Positions 33,249 through 41,947 of a stretch of 64,000 nt of DNA are shown one piece after another (position 1 is the first letter of the stretch; every line of letters begins with the position of its first letter). Origin of the DNA: JANQOH01 sp965201115 (GTDB lineage: Bacteria; Pseudomonadota; Alphaproteobacteria; UBA7887); contig OZ241745.1 in NCBI GenBank assembly GCA_965201115.1, positions 3,610,141 to 3,674,140 of the forward strand. Direction: 5' to 3'. The position numbers were made by a program, and so were the translations under genes. The notes under the pieces are model-generated. The model worked only from the letters and a program-made list of their open reading frames with translations, searched no databases and was not told the DNA's origin.

Positions 33249-34772
33249 TCACGCGTCGAGCGCGGCGCGCGCCGCCGGCCAAACGGTGCGCGGGCGCATG
33301 CGCGCGGCGCTCGCCGCGTGCCGGGCGGCAGCGGCAAGGTGGACGCCGCGCAGCGTCTCGCGCGCCGCTTCGTATTCCTCGAACGCCGCCTGCTGCATCT
33401 TGTAGGCGTGCATCTCCGACTGGTCGTCGCGGCAGACGAGTTCGGCCATGCGCTTCATGAACGCTTCCGCGTCGTAGCCGCGGCGCACATAGTCCGCCGC
33501 CAGCGCGTCTGTCTCGCGCACCGAATCGGGCGCGATCAGATCCGCGATGGAGCCTTCGAGCGTGCGCAGGTCGTATTCGGGCTGCGCGGCAATGCTTTCG
33601 GCCACGGCGTCGAGCAGTTCCTCCGGCCCGCGGCGGGGCAGAGCCGCCAGCGCCTCTTCGTCGGGGCCGGCGGGCCAGCGCATGGTGCGGTCGAGGTGGC
33701 GCACTTCGTAGCCCTGCCCCCATGAGAGCAGCGCGAGCAGGCGCGTGCGCAGGGCCAGGCCGGGCAGACGCATCAGATAGCGCCGCGCGTTCATCCCGGT
33801 GAGGTAATGCACATCGAAGGGGTTGCCGGTGTTGGAGCGCAGGAAGCGCCGCGCGGCGCCCACCGACTGCGCCTCGCAAACGCCCATGACCGACATGCCC
33901 CCCGCCAGCGCGTCCGCCGCGAGTTCCGGCGCCTCGACCGAGCGTTCGGCGAACGCGATGGCGTCCGCCAGCGCGTTTACGGCTCCGGTTTCCGCCGCGT
34001 CCGTTTCGAAGGGCGGCTCGCCGTTCGCCAGCGCGCGCCCGTCGACGAGCGCCTCGAGCGCGGCGTAGTTGCGGTAGAGCGCGATGCCGTCGCGTACGAT
34101 CGCGCCGCGCTCGGTGTCGGGCGGGTCCATCATCGGGTGGCGGGCGAGGAAGCGAACGGGCGGGCGCAGGATCGTTGCCGCGTGGCGCCAGCCGATATCG
34201 TCGAGAGCGCGGAACGCATAGACGAGATAGAGGAAATAATGGTCGTCGAGGGCGTTGCGCGGCAGCGCCGCCGCCAGCAGCGCCTCCATGATCGCGCCCG
34301 GCGCGGCGCCCGCCTCGAGCAGCGCAAGCAGGCAGCGCTCGGCGGCGGCGGCGCGGCGGCGGCCGAGTTCGAACGCCAGCCCTTCCAGCAGCTCGCCCTT
34401 CGTCTTGCCCGCCAGGCCGTCAAGGCGGATTTCCGGCATCGCGCCCGGCCCCATCTCCGGCGCGTGAACGTGCTTGTTGGCGAGCGCGACGCTTTGGACA
34501 GCGGGCAGCATGGCGTCGGCGCCGTCGAGGCGCATCGCCAGCCGGCTCAGCGGCTGAATGCCCGCGACCGGGTGTACCGGCCCGCCGTGATGCGAGGGCG
34601 GCAGTTCGGTGGAGCGGCTGACCGCGAGGCCGGCGGCGGCGAGCAAGTCGCGCGGCGGCGCGCCCTCGCGCAGCCGCGCGCAGGCGGCCGCCACGATGCC
34701 TTCCGGCGGCGTGTCCTCGACAAGGCGCACAAGGCGCTCGGTGGGCTCGTCGTATGCGACCAGCGTAGCCAT
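33249..34772 (-). CDS. Unrecognised 507-residue protein
   Basis: I do not recognise a family. The protein is soluble-looking and alpha-helical, with no signal peptide or membrane helix. Near the N-terminus it has SHHGGPVHPVAGIQPLSRL and ANKHVHAPEMGPGAMPE, two His-rich segments that could bind a metal or haem. Later segments include DDHYFLYLVYAFRALDDIGWRHAA and FLARHPMMDPPDTERGAIV. The heavy codon bias and long uninterrupted frame support it as a real gene. It is followed by the VOC gene and preceded, 54 bases away, by a nicotinate phosphoribosyltransferase-like gene on the same strand, so a shared pathway is possible. Confidence 0.78.
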   Translation of the reverse strand: MATLVAYDEPTERLVRLVEDTPPEGIVAAACARLREGAPPRDLLAAAGLAVSRSTELPPSHHGGPVHPVAGIQPLSRLAMRLDGADAMLPAVQSVALANKHVHAPEMGPGAMPEIRLDGLAGKTKGELLEGLAFELGRRRAAAAERCLLALLEAGAAPGAIMEALLAAALPRNALDDHYFLYLVYAFRALDDIGWRHAATILRPPVRFLARHPMMDPPDTERGAIVRDGIALYRNYAALEALVDGRALANGEPPFETDAAETGAVNALADAIAFAERSVEAPELAADALAGGMSVMGVCEAQSVGAARRFLRSNTGNPFDVHYLTGMNARRYLMRLPGLALRTRLLALLSWGQGYEVRHLDRTMRWPAGPDEEALAALPRRGPEELLDAVAESIAAQPEYDLRTLEGSIADLIAPDSVRETDALAADYVRRGYDAEAFMKRMAELVCRDDQSEMHAYKMQQAAFEEYEAARETLRGVHLAAAARHAASAARMRPRTVWPAARAALDA

Positions 34773-34826
34773 GATCTCCCTCCCTTGCCCGCGAACGCCG
34801 CACGATAGCGCGCCGCGCGGCGGCGG

Positions 34827-35957
34827 TCACGCTCCGGGGCGGCTCCTGAGCAGGAATTCCCGCCCGACCTTTACCGAGGGGCGGCCCCCGTATTCCACGA
34901 TGTCGGCGGTGGCATAGGTTTCGCTCCACTTTTCCGGCAGGTAGGAGCCCGTTCCGACGACGTCCACGGGCGCGTCGACCGAGCCGAACAGTTTGCACTT
35001 GCCGGGGTCGAACCCCGAGCTGGCGACGATCTTGACGCGCGGAAAGCCCGCGGCGTCGAGCGCCTCGCGCAGATGGAAGACGGCGGCGGCGCTCACGCCG
35101 GCGCCGACGAGCATCCGCAGCTCGGTTTCGCTGCGATAGGCGCGGACGGCGCGCGGGGCGCGGCGCTCGAGGACGGCGTAGGACGCGGCGGTGTCGAGCC
35201 CCTCCACGAAACGCCCGCCATGGGTATCGATGCGCACGCTGAGCCGGCCCGCGGCGGCGAGTTCCGGGAAGCGCCGCGCGACCGCCAGAGAATCCGCAAT
35301 TTCGCGGCCGAAATAGTCCACGAGAACGGCGAGCGGTTCGCCGGGATACAGTTCGCGATACATCTCGGCGGCGCGCACCGTGCTTCCGGCGTAGCCCACC
35401 AGCCCGTGGGGCATGGTGCCGAGGCCCGCGTCGTTGCCGAACCAGTGCGCGGTGTGGTCGTTGGCGCCGCCGATGAAACCGACCGCTCCCGCCTCGCGGC
35501 GCGCCTTGGCGGAGCCGACGCTGGCGGCGTAGGCCATCGCCTCCGCCATTTCGGGGCCGGCGCAATGGCGCGCGTCCATCGCCAGGAACGCCGTGCGCGG
35601 CAGGTCGGCGCACATGCCGTAGGCGTTGTAGGCGGCCACGCAGGGGGGGCCGAGTTTTTGCAGGTAGAGCGTTTCAAGCTCGACGAGCGCGGAAAAGGGG
35701 CCGGAAACGTAAAGCAGCGGCTCGCCGGCGCCGGCCCAGGCGCCTTCCTCGAAGCACCGGTCGATTTCGATGTCGATGCCGCGCGCGCGGGCCGCTTCCT
35801 CGAGCCACGCAACCGCCAGGCGCGGGCAGAAGATCACCGGCCGCCGCATGAACACGGCGTAGGCGACGCGCGCGTCGCCGAACCGCTCGACGATGCGGCG
35901 GGTGCGTCTGAAATATACGTCGGTGCGCCGCGCGATATCCGCGTCGCGCCCGGTCAT
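34827..35957 (-). CDS. Nicotinate phosphoribosyltransferase-like protein
   Basis: 376-residue protein with the NAPRTase/QAPRTase fold. Recognisable blocks are VFMRRPVIFCP, PFSALVELETLYLQKLG, AFLAMDARHCAGPEMAEAMAY, VRIDTHGGRFVEGLDTA, VKIVASSGFDPGKC and VDVVGTGSYLP. The last two are the phosphate-binding and C-terminal glycine motifs of the family. It could salvage nicotinate in NAD synthesis, but it is divergent from standard PncB, and its operon with an unknown protein and an SDR suggests another base-ribosylating role. The ATG at 35957 is clear. Confidence 0.78.
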   Translation of the reverse strand: MTGRDADIARRTDVYFRRTRRIVERFGDARVAYAVFMRRPVIFCPRLAVAWLEEAARARGIDIEIDRCFEEGAWAGAGEPLLYVSGPFSALVELETLYLQKLGPPCVAAYNAYGMCADLPRTAFLAMDARHCAGPEMAEAMAYAASVGSAKARREAGAVGFIGGANDHTAHWFGNDAGLGTMPHGLVGYAGSTVRAAEMYRELYPGEPLAVLVDYFGREIADSLAVARRFPELAAAGRLSVRIDTHGGRFVEGLDTAASYAVLERRAPRAVRAYRSETELRMLVGAGVSAAAVFHLREALDAAGFPRVKIVASSGFDPGKCKLFGSVDAPVDVVGTGSYLPEKWSETYATADIVEYGGRPSVKVGREFLLRSRPGA

Positions 35958-35976
35958 GTCCGGGGGCCTCCCCCGG

Positions 35977-36756
35977 TCAGAACGCGCCGGGGTAGAACCC
36001 GCCGTCGAGCAGCAGCGATTGTCCGGCGATGTAACCCGCATGCGCGCTGCACAGGAAGGCGCAGGCGCGGCCGAACTCTTCCGGGTCGCCGAAGCGCCCG
36101 GCCGGTATCCGCGCCAGCTGTCCGGCGCGCACGTCCTCGACCGTCCGGCCGCCGGTCCGCGCGGCGTTCGCCTGCCCGGCGGCGAGGCGATCGGTGTCGA
36201 ACAGGCCCGGCTGGAGGTTGTTGATCGCCACGTTGCGCGGCGCCATTTCGCGCGCGACCGAGGCGATGAAGGCGGTCAGCCCCGACCGCGCGGCGCTCGA
36301 CAGCGCCAGCCCGGGAAGCGGCATCCGGACCGCCACCGATGTGATATTGACGATCCGCCCGAAACCGCGTTCGGCCATCCCGTCCACCGTCGCCTTGACC
36401 AGCGCGACCGGGACCAGCAGGTTGGTGTTCAGCCCGCTTTCCCACTCGGCTTTCTTCCAGTCGCGGAAGCCGCCCGGCGGCGGGCCGCCGTTGTTGTTGA
36501 CGAGGATGTCGGGTTCGGGGCAGGCGGCGAGGAGCGCCTCCCGCCCTTCGCGGCGGTCGAGATCGGCGGCGGCGACGGTAACCTCGGCGCCGGTTTCGGC
36601 GGCGATTTCGTCCGCCGTGCGGCGGAGCGTTTCGGCGTTCCTGCCGTTGACGACGACGCGGGCGCCTTCGCGCGCGAGCGCAAGGGCGCAACCGCGCCCG
36701 AGGCCGCGGCTGGATGCGCAGACTATGGCCGTGCGGCCGGCGATTCCCAGGTCCAT
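35977..36756 (-). CDS. Short-chain dehydrogenase/reductase (FabG-like)
   Basis: 259-residue classical SDR. The nucleotide site is CASSRGLGRGCAL (a variant of TGxxxGxG), the NAG motif is VNNNGG, and the Ser of the catalytic triad is in ITSVAVRMP. The usual Y-x-x-x-K is missing: the equivalent region reads LALSSAARSGLTAF, with Ser and Arg in place of Tyr and Lys. That pattern occurs in a known subgroup of 3-oxoacyl-ACP-reductase-like SDRs and makes standard catalysis doubtful. It lies between the DAHP synthase and NAPRTase-like genes with short gaps. Confidence 0.88.
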   Translation of the reverse strand: MDLGIAGRTAIVCASSRGLGRGCALALAREGARVVVNGRNAETLRRTADEIAAETGAEVTVAAADLDRREGREALLAACPEPDILVNNNGGPPPGGFRDWKKAEWESGLNTNLLVPVALVKATVDGMAERGFGRIVNITSVAVRMPLPGLALSSAARSGLTAFIASVAREMAPRNVAINNLQPGLFDTDRLAAGQANAARTGGRTVEDVRAGQLARIPAGRFGDPEEFGRACAFLCSAHAGYIAGQSLLLDGGFYPGAF

Positions 36757-36773
36757 GGCGTGTTCCTCCGTGC

Positions 36774-38171
36774 CTACGCCGCGGCTTTTTCGCCGTTGGC
36801 GCGCTCCGCGTCGCGCCGCCCATGCCGCCGGCCCTTGAGTTCCTCGGCGATCAGGAAAGCGAGCTCCAGGCTCTGCGAGGCGTTCAGCCGCGGGTCGCAA
36901 TGGGTGTGGTAGCGGTCGGGCAGGCTTTCCTCGACGATGGCCTGGGCGCCGCCGAGGCATTCGGTGACGTCGCGTCCGGTCATCTCGAAGTGGACGCCGC
37001 CGGCGCTTCGGCCCTCGGCCTCGCAGACCGCGAAGAAACCATGCACCTCGGCGAGTATGCGGTCGAACAATCGCGTCTTGTAGCCGTTCGACGACTTGAT
37101 CGTGTTGCCGTGCATGGGGTCGCACGACCAGACGACGCTGCGGCCCTCGCGGGCGACGCGGCGCACCAGCGGCGGCAGCATGCGCTCGGCCTTGTCGGCG
37201 CCCATGCGCGCTATCAGGGTAAGCCGCCCCGGTTCGTCCTCCGGGTTGAGGATGTCGATGAGGCGCATCAGCCCGTCGGGATCGAGCGTCGGCCCCACCT
37301 TGACGCCGATCGGGTTTTTCACGCCGCTGAGGAAAGCGACATGCGCCTCGCCGGGGTCGCGCGTGCGGTCGCCGATCCAGAGCATGTGGGCGGAGCAGTC
37401 GTACCAGTCTCCGGTGGTGCTGTCGATGCGCGTGAGCGCTTCCTCGTAGCCCAGCAGGAGCGCCTCGTGCGAGGTGAAGATTTCCGTCTCGCGGATTTGC
37501 GGCGCGTTGTCCGCCGCGAGCCCGCACGCGGTCATGAAGCCGAGCGCTTCGTCGATGCGGTCGGCCAGGTCGCGGAAGCGCTCGGCCTCCGCGCTGCCTT
37601 CCACGAAGCCGAGGTTCCACCGATGCACGCGGTGCAGGTCGGCGTAGCCCCCGTGCGACAGGGCGCGCATGAGATTGAGCGTGGCGGCCGCCTGGGAGTA
37701 GGCGCGCAGCATGCGTTCGGGGTCGGGTTCGCGCGCGGCCGCGTCGAACTCGATGCCGTTGACGATGTCGCCGCGATATGCCGGCAGCTCCACGCCGCCC
37801 CGGGTTTCCGTCGGGGCCGAGCGCGGCTTCGCGAACTGCCCCGCCATGCGCGCCACCTTGACCACCGGCAGCGCGGCGCCGAAGCACAGCGCAACCGCCA
37901 TTTGCAGCAGGACGCGGAAGGTGTCGCGGATATGGTTGGGGTGGAACTCCGCGAACGCTTCGGCGCAATCGCCGCCCTGCAACAGGAAGGCGCGCCCTTC
38001 CGCGACCTCGGCGAGACGCGCCTTCAGCGCCCGCGCTTCGCCGGCGAAGACCAGCGGCGGCGAGACGGCGAGGCGCTCCTCGACCGCCGCCCGCGCCGCG
38101 GCGTCGGCATAAACGGGTTGTTGCCGTATCGGCTTGCCGCGCCAAGCGGCGGGCGACCAAGGCTGCGCCAT
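36774..38171 (-). CDS. aroG: Class II 3-deoxy-D-arabino-heptulosonate 7-phosphate synthase
   Basis: First enzyme of the shikimate pathway, joining PEP and erythrose 4-phosphate. The 465-residue sequence is a plant/mycobacterial-type (class II) DAHP synthase: WSPAAWRGKPIRQQPVY at the N-terminus, FLLQGGDCAEAF, VKVARMAGQFAKPRS, SHEALLLGYEEALTR, GVKNPIGVKVGPT, VWSCDPMHGNTIK and HTHCDPRLNASQSLELAFL. The Cys in GGDCAE and His in DPMHGN are metal ligands in this class. Five genes downstream on the same strand follow at short spacing. Confidence 0.95.
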   Translation of the reverse strand: MAQPWSPAAWRGKPIRQQPVYADAAARAAVEERLAVSPPLVFAGEARALKARLAEVAEGRAFLLQGGDCAEAFAEFHPNHIRDTFRVLLQMAVALCFGAALPVVKVARMAGQFAKPRSAPTETRGGVELPAYRGDIVNGIEFDAAAREPDPERMLRAYSQAAATLNLMRALSHGGYADLHRVHRWNLGFVEGSAEAERFRDLADRIDEALGFMTACGLAADNAPQIRETEIFTSHEALLLGYEEALTRIDSTTGDWYDCSAHMLWIGDRTRDPGEAHVAFLSGVKNPIGVKVGPTLDPDGLMRLIDILNPEDEPGRLTLIARMGADKAERMLPPLVRRVAREGRSVVWSCDPMHGNTIKSSNGYKTRLFDRILAEVHGFFAVCEAEGRSAGGVHFEMTGRDVTECLGGAQAIVEESLPDRYHTHCDPRLNASQSLELAFLIAEELKGRRHGRRDAERANGEKAAA

Positions 38172-38337
38172 CGCGCTCTCCCGGATTGGCTCTTTCGATG
38201 TGCCGATGCGCCGCTATACACCGGCCGCCGCGCGCCGCCAAGGGCGCGGCGGGTTGCGTCGCGCGAGTCGCGTGGCGCAGGGTAGCGCCGACGCCGGAGC
38301 CTCTACCGGAAGGCCCCCCCGCGCGGCCCGGCCGCGT

Positions 38338-38931
38338 TCAGCGCGCGCGGACGTCATCGGTGTCCTTGGGCGGCAGAATCGGGTCGGGGCGGTCGTAGAA
38401 GCTGAACTTCGCCTGCGGCGCGTATTCGCCCGGCTTGCGCGGCTTGCGGTCGGTGACGCCGATCTGGCGCACGCCGTCCATGATCTTGATGAGCGCCTCG
38501 TTGACCTGTTCGTGCGCGAAACGCGTATAGGGGATGCGGTAGGCGCGCGGCGCCTGGCCGGGCTGCACGCGCGTGTCGAGCGCGCCGGGCCTGTATATGT
38601 CGCGCGCGTCGATCGGCCCGCCGCCGGGCAGGGTCATCGCCCACACGTAGATCGCGCCTTCGACGCGCAGGGTCTCGTCCGGCTCCTGGATGTGCGCGTA
38701 GAGTATCTCGAAGCGGTCGGGGAGCGGGTCGTCGGTGGGCCAGCCCATCATGTGCTTTACGGAATAGAAGCTGACGACGAAGAACGCGGCGGTGACGACG
38801 ATGCTTGCCGCGCGGATCTGCCAGCGCACGCGGTTCCAGATGACGATGCTGAGCAACAGCGCAGCCACGGCCACGTAGGCCGCGACCATCTCGAACTGGC
38901 CGAGAAGCAGCAGGTGCCGATCGTCCGGCAT
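38338..38931 (-). CDS. Unknown membrane protein, third gene of an ExbB/ExbD-like set
   Basis: 197 residues with two N-terminal transmembrane helices (about 14-33, VAAYVAVAALLLSIVIW, and 42-58, SIVVTAAFFVVSFY) and a soluble domain thereafter (YAHIQEPDETLRVEGAIYVWAMTLPGG; YRIPYTRFAHEQVNEALIKIMDGVRQIG). I do not recognise the family. It starts directly at the stop of the ExbD-like gene, so it belongs to that operon. It may act with the channel complex as a periplasmic or envelope component. Confidence 0.72.
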   Translation of the reverse strand: MPDDRHLLLLGQFEMVAAYVAVAALLLSIVIWNRVRWQIRAASIVVTAAFFVVSFYSVKHMMGWPTDDPLPDRFEILYAHIQEPDETLRVEGAIYVWAMTLPGGGPIDARDIYRPGALDTRVQPGQAPRAYRIPYTRFAHEQVNEALIKIMDGVRQIGVTDRKPRKPGEYAPQAKFSFYDRPDPILPPKDTDDVRAR

Positions 38932-39558
38932 TCATCCCTCCCCGTACAGGCGCTTGGGCAGCTGGTTGATGTCGGTGATGTCGCCGTTGGGCTGGATCGT
39001 GAAGCGCACGGCGGTCGCCTCGTCGCCCTGCCCGCGCAGTTCCACCGTGTCGTAGAACACCACGCGCACCACCGGGTTGACCTTCTCCACCTTGACGGTC
39101 ACGGGGATCGGCGGCGCGTCGCCGGGCCCGGCGGCGAGCGCGCCGGGGTCGTATGCGTACATTTTCACATTGACCGCGAACTCGCCCGGAACGATGCCGC
39201 GAATCGATACGATCTCCTGGTTCAGCGGGTTTTCCACGGTGCGCCCGTTGACGACGATGACGTCGCGCGTCGTGCCCGTATCGTCGCGGTCGAGGTGCAT
39301 CAGCCCGGCTTCCTTGGCGGCGTACCACGCGAGGTTGCCGCCCGGGTCCTGCGTCCAGGTATCGACGTCCGACGGGTTGCCGTCGGGCCACGTCACGGTG
39401 ATCAAGTATTCCGCCTTGGTCTCGATGGCGCCGGTTTTCGCGATGGGGTTCATGAAGATCACCGCCACCGCGAACATGAAGGTAAAGCCGAGCAAGGCGT
39501 TGAACAGCAGGTCGGTAAACGCCTCCGCTTGGTCGATTCGGCGGCTACTGCGGAGCAT
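38932..39558 (-). CDS. ExbD/TolR-like membrane protein
   Basis: 208 residues with one N-terminal transmembrane helix. The start DQAEAFTDLLFNALLGFTFMFAVAVIFM has the Asp in the helix-entry position (FTDLLFN) typical of ExbD/TolR, where it serves in proton transfer. The soluble part is longer than in ordinary ExbD and includes ITVTWPDGNPSDVDTWTQDPGGN, which recalls extracellular adhesion or von-Willebrand-type neighbours rather than iron transport. It overlaps the ExbB-like gene by 14 bases. No TonB or receptor gene is seen here. Confidence 0.72.
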   Translation of the reverse strand: MLRSSRRIDQAEAFTDLLFNALLGFTFMFAVAVIFMNPIAKTGAIETKAEYLITVTWPDGNPSDVDTWTQDPGGNLAWYAAKEAGLMHLDRDDTGTTRDVIVVNGRTVENPLNQEIVSIRGIVPGEFAVNVKMYAYDPGALAAGPGDAPPIPVTVKVEKVNPVVRVVFYDTVELRGQGDEATAVRFTIQPNGDITDINQLPKRLYGEG

Positions 39559-40333
39559 GCGCGGCCTCCGCCGGCCCTCGTTCGAGCGCCGGCACCGTAT
39601 AGACCTCGGTGATCTCGGTCACCATCGCCACCAGTTCCTCGGCCCCGCCCTGCAGGAAGTAGTACTCGAGCTTCAGCAATATGCCGCCGATCAGCCCGCA
39701 CAGTGTGGTGTAGAGCGCCACCGCCATGCCGTCGGACATCGAGGCGAGAATCTCGCGCATTTGGCCCACATCGATGGCCTGCACCTCGGCGAGCGGCGCC
39801 AGCATGAAGATGAAGCCGATGACGGTGCCGAGCAGGCCGAGCCGCAGCATGGTCTCGGCGATGAAGAAGCCGATCGCCTGCGCGCCGAACAGTTTTTCCT
39901 CGAACGCCTTGAGCAGCAGGGTCTGGTCGAGCCGGCCGGGGCTGAGGCGCGCCTTGACGATGAGGTCGCGCACATGCTGGCTGAGCAGCCCGCGCGGCAG
40001 GGGCTCGCCGCCGGCGCGCACGCCGTCGCCGTCGAGCGCAAGCGAATCCGGCGCCGCAGCGATGCGGCGCGCGCCCTCCCCCGCGCGCGCAATCTCTCCC
40101 GACACATGCACGATGCGCGTCATGCAGTGCAGGCTCGTCAACAGGAACAGCAGCGTGATGGCGAGCGAGATGTAGGTCCGGTCCACCGCGAACACCTGCC
40201 CGACGAGGCCGAACGACGCGGCGACGAAAAAAGCGAACGCCGCCACCGCGGCGAGGATCATCCACTTCAGCAGCAGCTGGTGGTGGCGCTCGACGCCGAA
40301 CAGGCGCCACAAGCTGAACGATTGCGCGGTCAC
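39545..40333 (-). CDS. MotA/TolQ/ExbB-like proton channel protein
   Basis: 262 residues with four predicted membrane helices: two near the N-terminus (LLKWMILAAVAAFAFFVAASF; ISLAITLLFLLTSLHCM) and two later (MLRLGLLGTVIGFIFMLAPL; VALYTTLCGLIGGILLKLEYYFL). The third and fourth carry the LGLLGTVxG and T-x-x-G-L-x-G signatures of the MotA/TolQ/ExbB family. The GTG at 40333 is preferred over an upstream start that would run into the tRNA gene. With the ExbD-like gene it should form a proton-driven motor; its client is unknown. Confidence 0.82.
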   Translation of the reverse strand: MTAQSFSLWRLFGVERHHQLLLKWMILAAVAAFAFFVAASFGLVGQVFAVDRTYISLAITLLFLLTSLHCMTRIVHVSGEIARAGEGARRIAAAPDSLALDGDGVRAGGEPLPRGLLSQHVRDLIVKARLSPGRLDQTLLLKAFEEKLFGAQAIGFFIAETMLRLGLLGTVIGFIFMLAPLAEVQAIDVGQMREILASMSDGMAVALYTTLCGLIGGILLKLEYYFLQGGAEELVAMVTEITEVYTVPALERGPAEAAHAPQ

Positions 40334-40371
40334 GCGCGGCTCCCTCGTGTGGGCAGGCCGGAAAGGGCCGC

Positions 40372-40446
40372 TGGTGGGCACGGCTGGGATTGAACCAGCG
40401 ACCCCCGCCGTGTGAAGACGGTGCTCTCCCGCTGAGCTACGTGCCC
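40372..40446 (-). tRNA. tRNA-Val (anticodon CAC)
   Basis: 75 bases on the minus strand, with CCA encoded. The acceptor stem GGGCACG pairs with CGTGCCC, the D-arm is GCTCAGCGGGAGAGC, the anticodon stem CCGTC/GGCGG encloses the loop TTCACAC, and the T-arm GCTGGTTCAATCCCAGC is canonical. The anticodon CAC reads GUG. Confidence 0.96.
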
Positions 40447-40558
40447 GCCGGCGCGCCGAAGCGTAACGCCGCGCCCGCGCGTGTCAAACGCCCGTGGGCG
40501 CGCGGGCGGCGCGCCGGCATACGCAACGCCCGCGCGCGCCGCCGATCCCCGCCGCCGA

Positions 40559-41221
40559 TCAGCCGCGCGGTTGCGGCACGTAGCGCATATAGGGCTTCGG
40601 GGCGCGCCAGCCGCCGGGGAATTTCTCCCGCGCCGCCGCGTCGGAAACCGCCGGCACGATGATGACGTCCTCGCCGTCGCGCCAGTTCACGGGCGTCGCC
40701 ACCTGGTGTTCGGTCGTGAGCCGTATCGAGTCCAGCACGCGCAGGATCTCGTCGAAATTGCGCCCGGTGCTCATCGGATACGACACCATGAGCTTGATCT
40801 TCTTGTCCGGGCCGATGACGTAGACGTTGCGTACGGTGGCGTTGTCGGCGGGCGTGCGGCCCTTCGAGGTCGCGCCCGCGTCGGCCGGCAGCATTCCGTA
40901 GAGCTTGGCCACCGCGAGCTCGGGGTCGCCGATCAGCGGGTAGTTCACGGCCGCGCCGCCGGTTTCCTCGATGTCGCGCATCCAGCGTTCGTGGTCGCCC
41001 ACGGGATCGACGCTGAGGCCGACGATCCGCGTGTTTCGCTTGTCGAATTCGGGCTTTATGCGCGCCATGTAGCCGAGCTCGGTGGTGCAGACCGGCGTGA
41101 AGTCCTTGGGATGCGAAAACAGCACGCACCAGCGGTCGCCGATCCAGTCGTGAAAGTCGATTCGCCCCTGCGTGGTGTCGGCGGAAAAATTCGGCGCGTC
41201 GTCTCCGATCTTCAGTGTCAT
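40559..41221 (-). CDS. 1-Cys peroxiredoxin (Prx6-type)
   Basis: Reduces peroxides with a single peroxidatic Cys. The 220-residue protein has the active-site block FSHPKDFTPVCTTELGYMARI, in which Cys is the peroxidatic residue, and the long C-terminal arm of the Prx6 group (TPVNWRDGEDVIIVPAVSDAAAREKFPGGW). No resolving Cys is visible. An ATG at 41221 gives the standard N-terminus MTLKIGDDAPNF. Confidence 0.95.
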   Translation of the reverse strand: MTLKIGDDAPNFSADTTQGRIDFHDWIGDRWCVLFSHPKDFTPVCTTELGYMARIKPEFDKRNTRIVGLSVDPVGDHERWMRDIEETGGAAVNYPLIGDPELAVAKLYGMLPADAGATSKGRTPADNATVRNVYVIGPDKKIKLMVSYPMSTGRNFDEILRVLDSIRLTTEHQVATPVNWRDGEDVIIVPAVSDAAAREKFPGGWRAPKPYMRYVPQPRG

Positions 41222-41333
41222 CGTTCGGTTCCCCCGCTTTGTCGGTACGGGGCCGCGCGGCCCCTGCCCAAGCAGCATAGCCCCCCGCGCGGCGCCGGGC
41301 AAGCGCCCTCTCGATGCGCCGGCGCCGCGCGGA

Positions 41334-41735
41334 TCAGTCTTCGGGCAGCCCCGGTTCGCCGGGCTCGACCGCAGGTTCGGGGGCGGAGCCGTCGAGCCCG
41401 ACCTCAATGCGGATCAAGCGCTCGAGAACGTCTCTCAAGACCGCACGCAGCTCCCTGACATCGGCTTCGATGCCGTTCATGCGCGCGCCGTTACTGCTTT
41501 CGAGGCTCGTCATACGTGCGCCGAGCTGCTCGGCGACAATTTTTTGGTTGTCTTCGAGGCTCTCGATGCGTTCGCCGATCTGCCCGATCAGGCGCTCGGT
41601 GTTGGCGCTATGGTATTGGAACCACGCCACAAGGACGGCCGCCAACACGAGCGCGCCGCCGTTGCGGCGGACCCATGTCCGGATGCCGTTGGCCTGCGGC
41701 GCGGCGGGTTCCGTTCGGAGCGTATCGCCGTTCAT
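41334..41735 (-). CDS. Small membrane-anchored coiled-coil protein
   Basis: 133 residues: a transmembrane helix at about 28-42 (GALVLAAVLVAWFQY), then a long heptad region (LIGQIGERIESLEDNQKIVAEQLGARMTSLESSNG...ELRAVLRDVLERLIRIEVG), then an acidic Pro/Glu-rich tail. No family is recognised. The last 35 or so codons are duplicated about 500 bases upstream at 41.83-41.95 kb. The layout resembles the 74-residue protein at 32.4 kb. Confidence 0.7.
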   Translation of the reverse strand: MNGDTLRTEPAAPQANGIRTWVRRNGGALVLAAVLVAWFQYHSANTERLIGQIGERIESLEDNQKIVAEQLGARMTSLESSNGARMNGIEADVRELRAVLRDVLERLIRIEVGLDGSAPEPAVEPGEPGLPED

Positions 41736-41831
41736 CGCGAGGCCTCGGTTGGACGGTCGGACGGCATTGCAGCCCGAGGTTTCCGGGGAGCCAAAGGGCG
41801 TACAGGCCCGCCCGGAGCGCCCGCGCCTCCG

Positions 41832-41946
41832 GCTGCGCGGATCGGTCCTCGGGCAGCTCGGGTTCGCCGGGCTCGACCGCCGATTCGGAGGCGGAGCCGT
41901 CGGGTCGGACCTCGATGCGGATCAGGCACTCAAGCACATCTCTCAG
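41832..41946 (-). pseudogene. Duplicated 3' fragment of the coiled-coil gene
   Basis: Encodes LRDVLECLIRIEVRPDGSAS and a following tail ending GEPELPED, nearly the same as the end of the intact gene at 41334. Only the 3' part exists. At its 5' side the match breaks off exactly at the repeat block that begins agtctgtaccgg. This suggests that a second copy of the gene was cut by the repeat region. Confidence 0.75.
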
Positions 41947-41947
41947 A

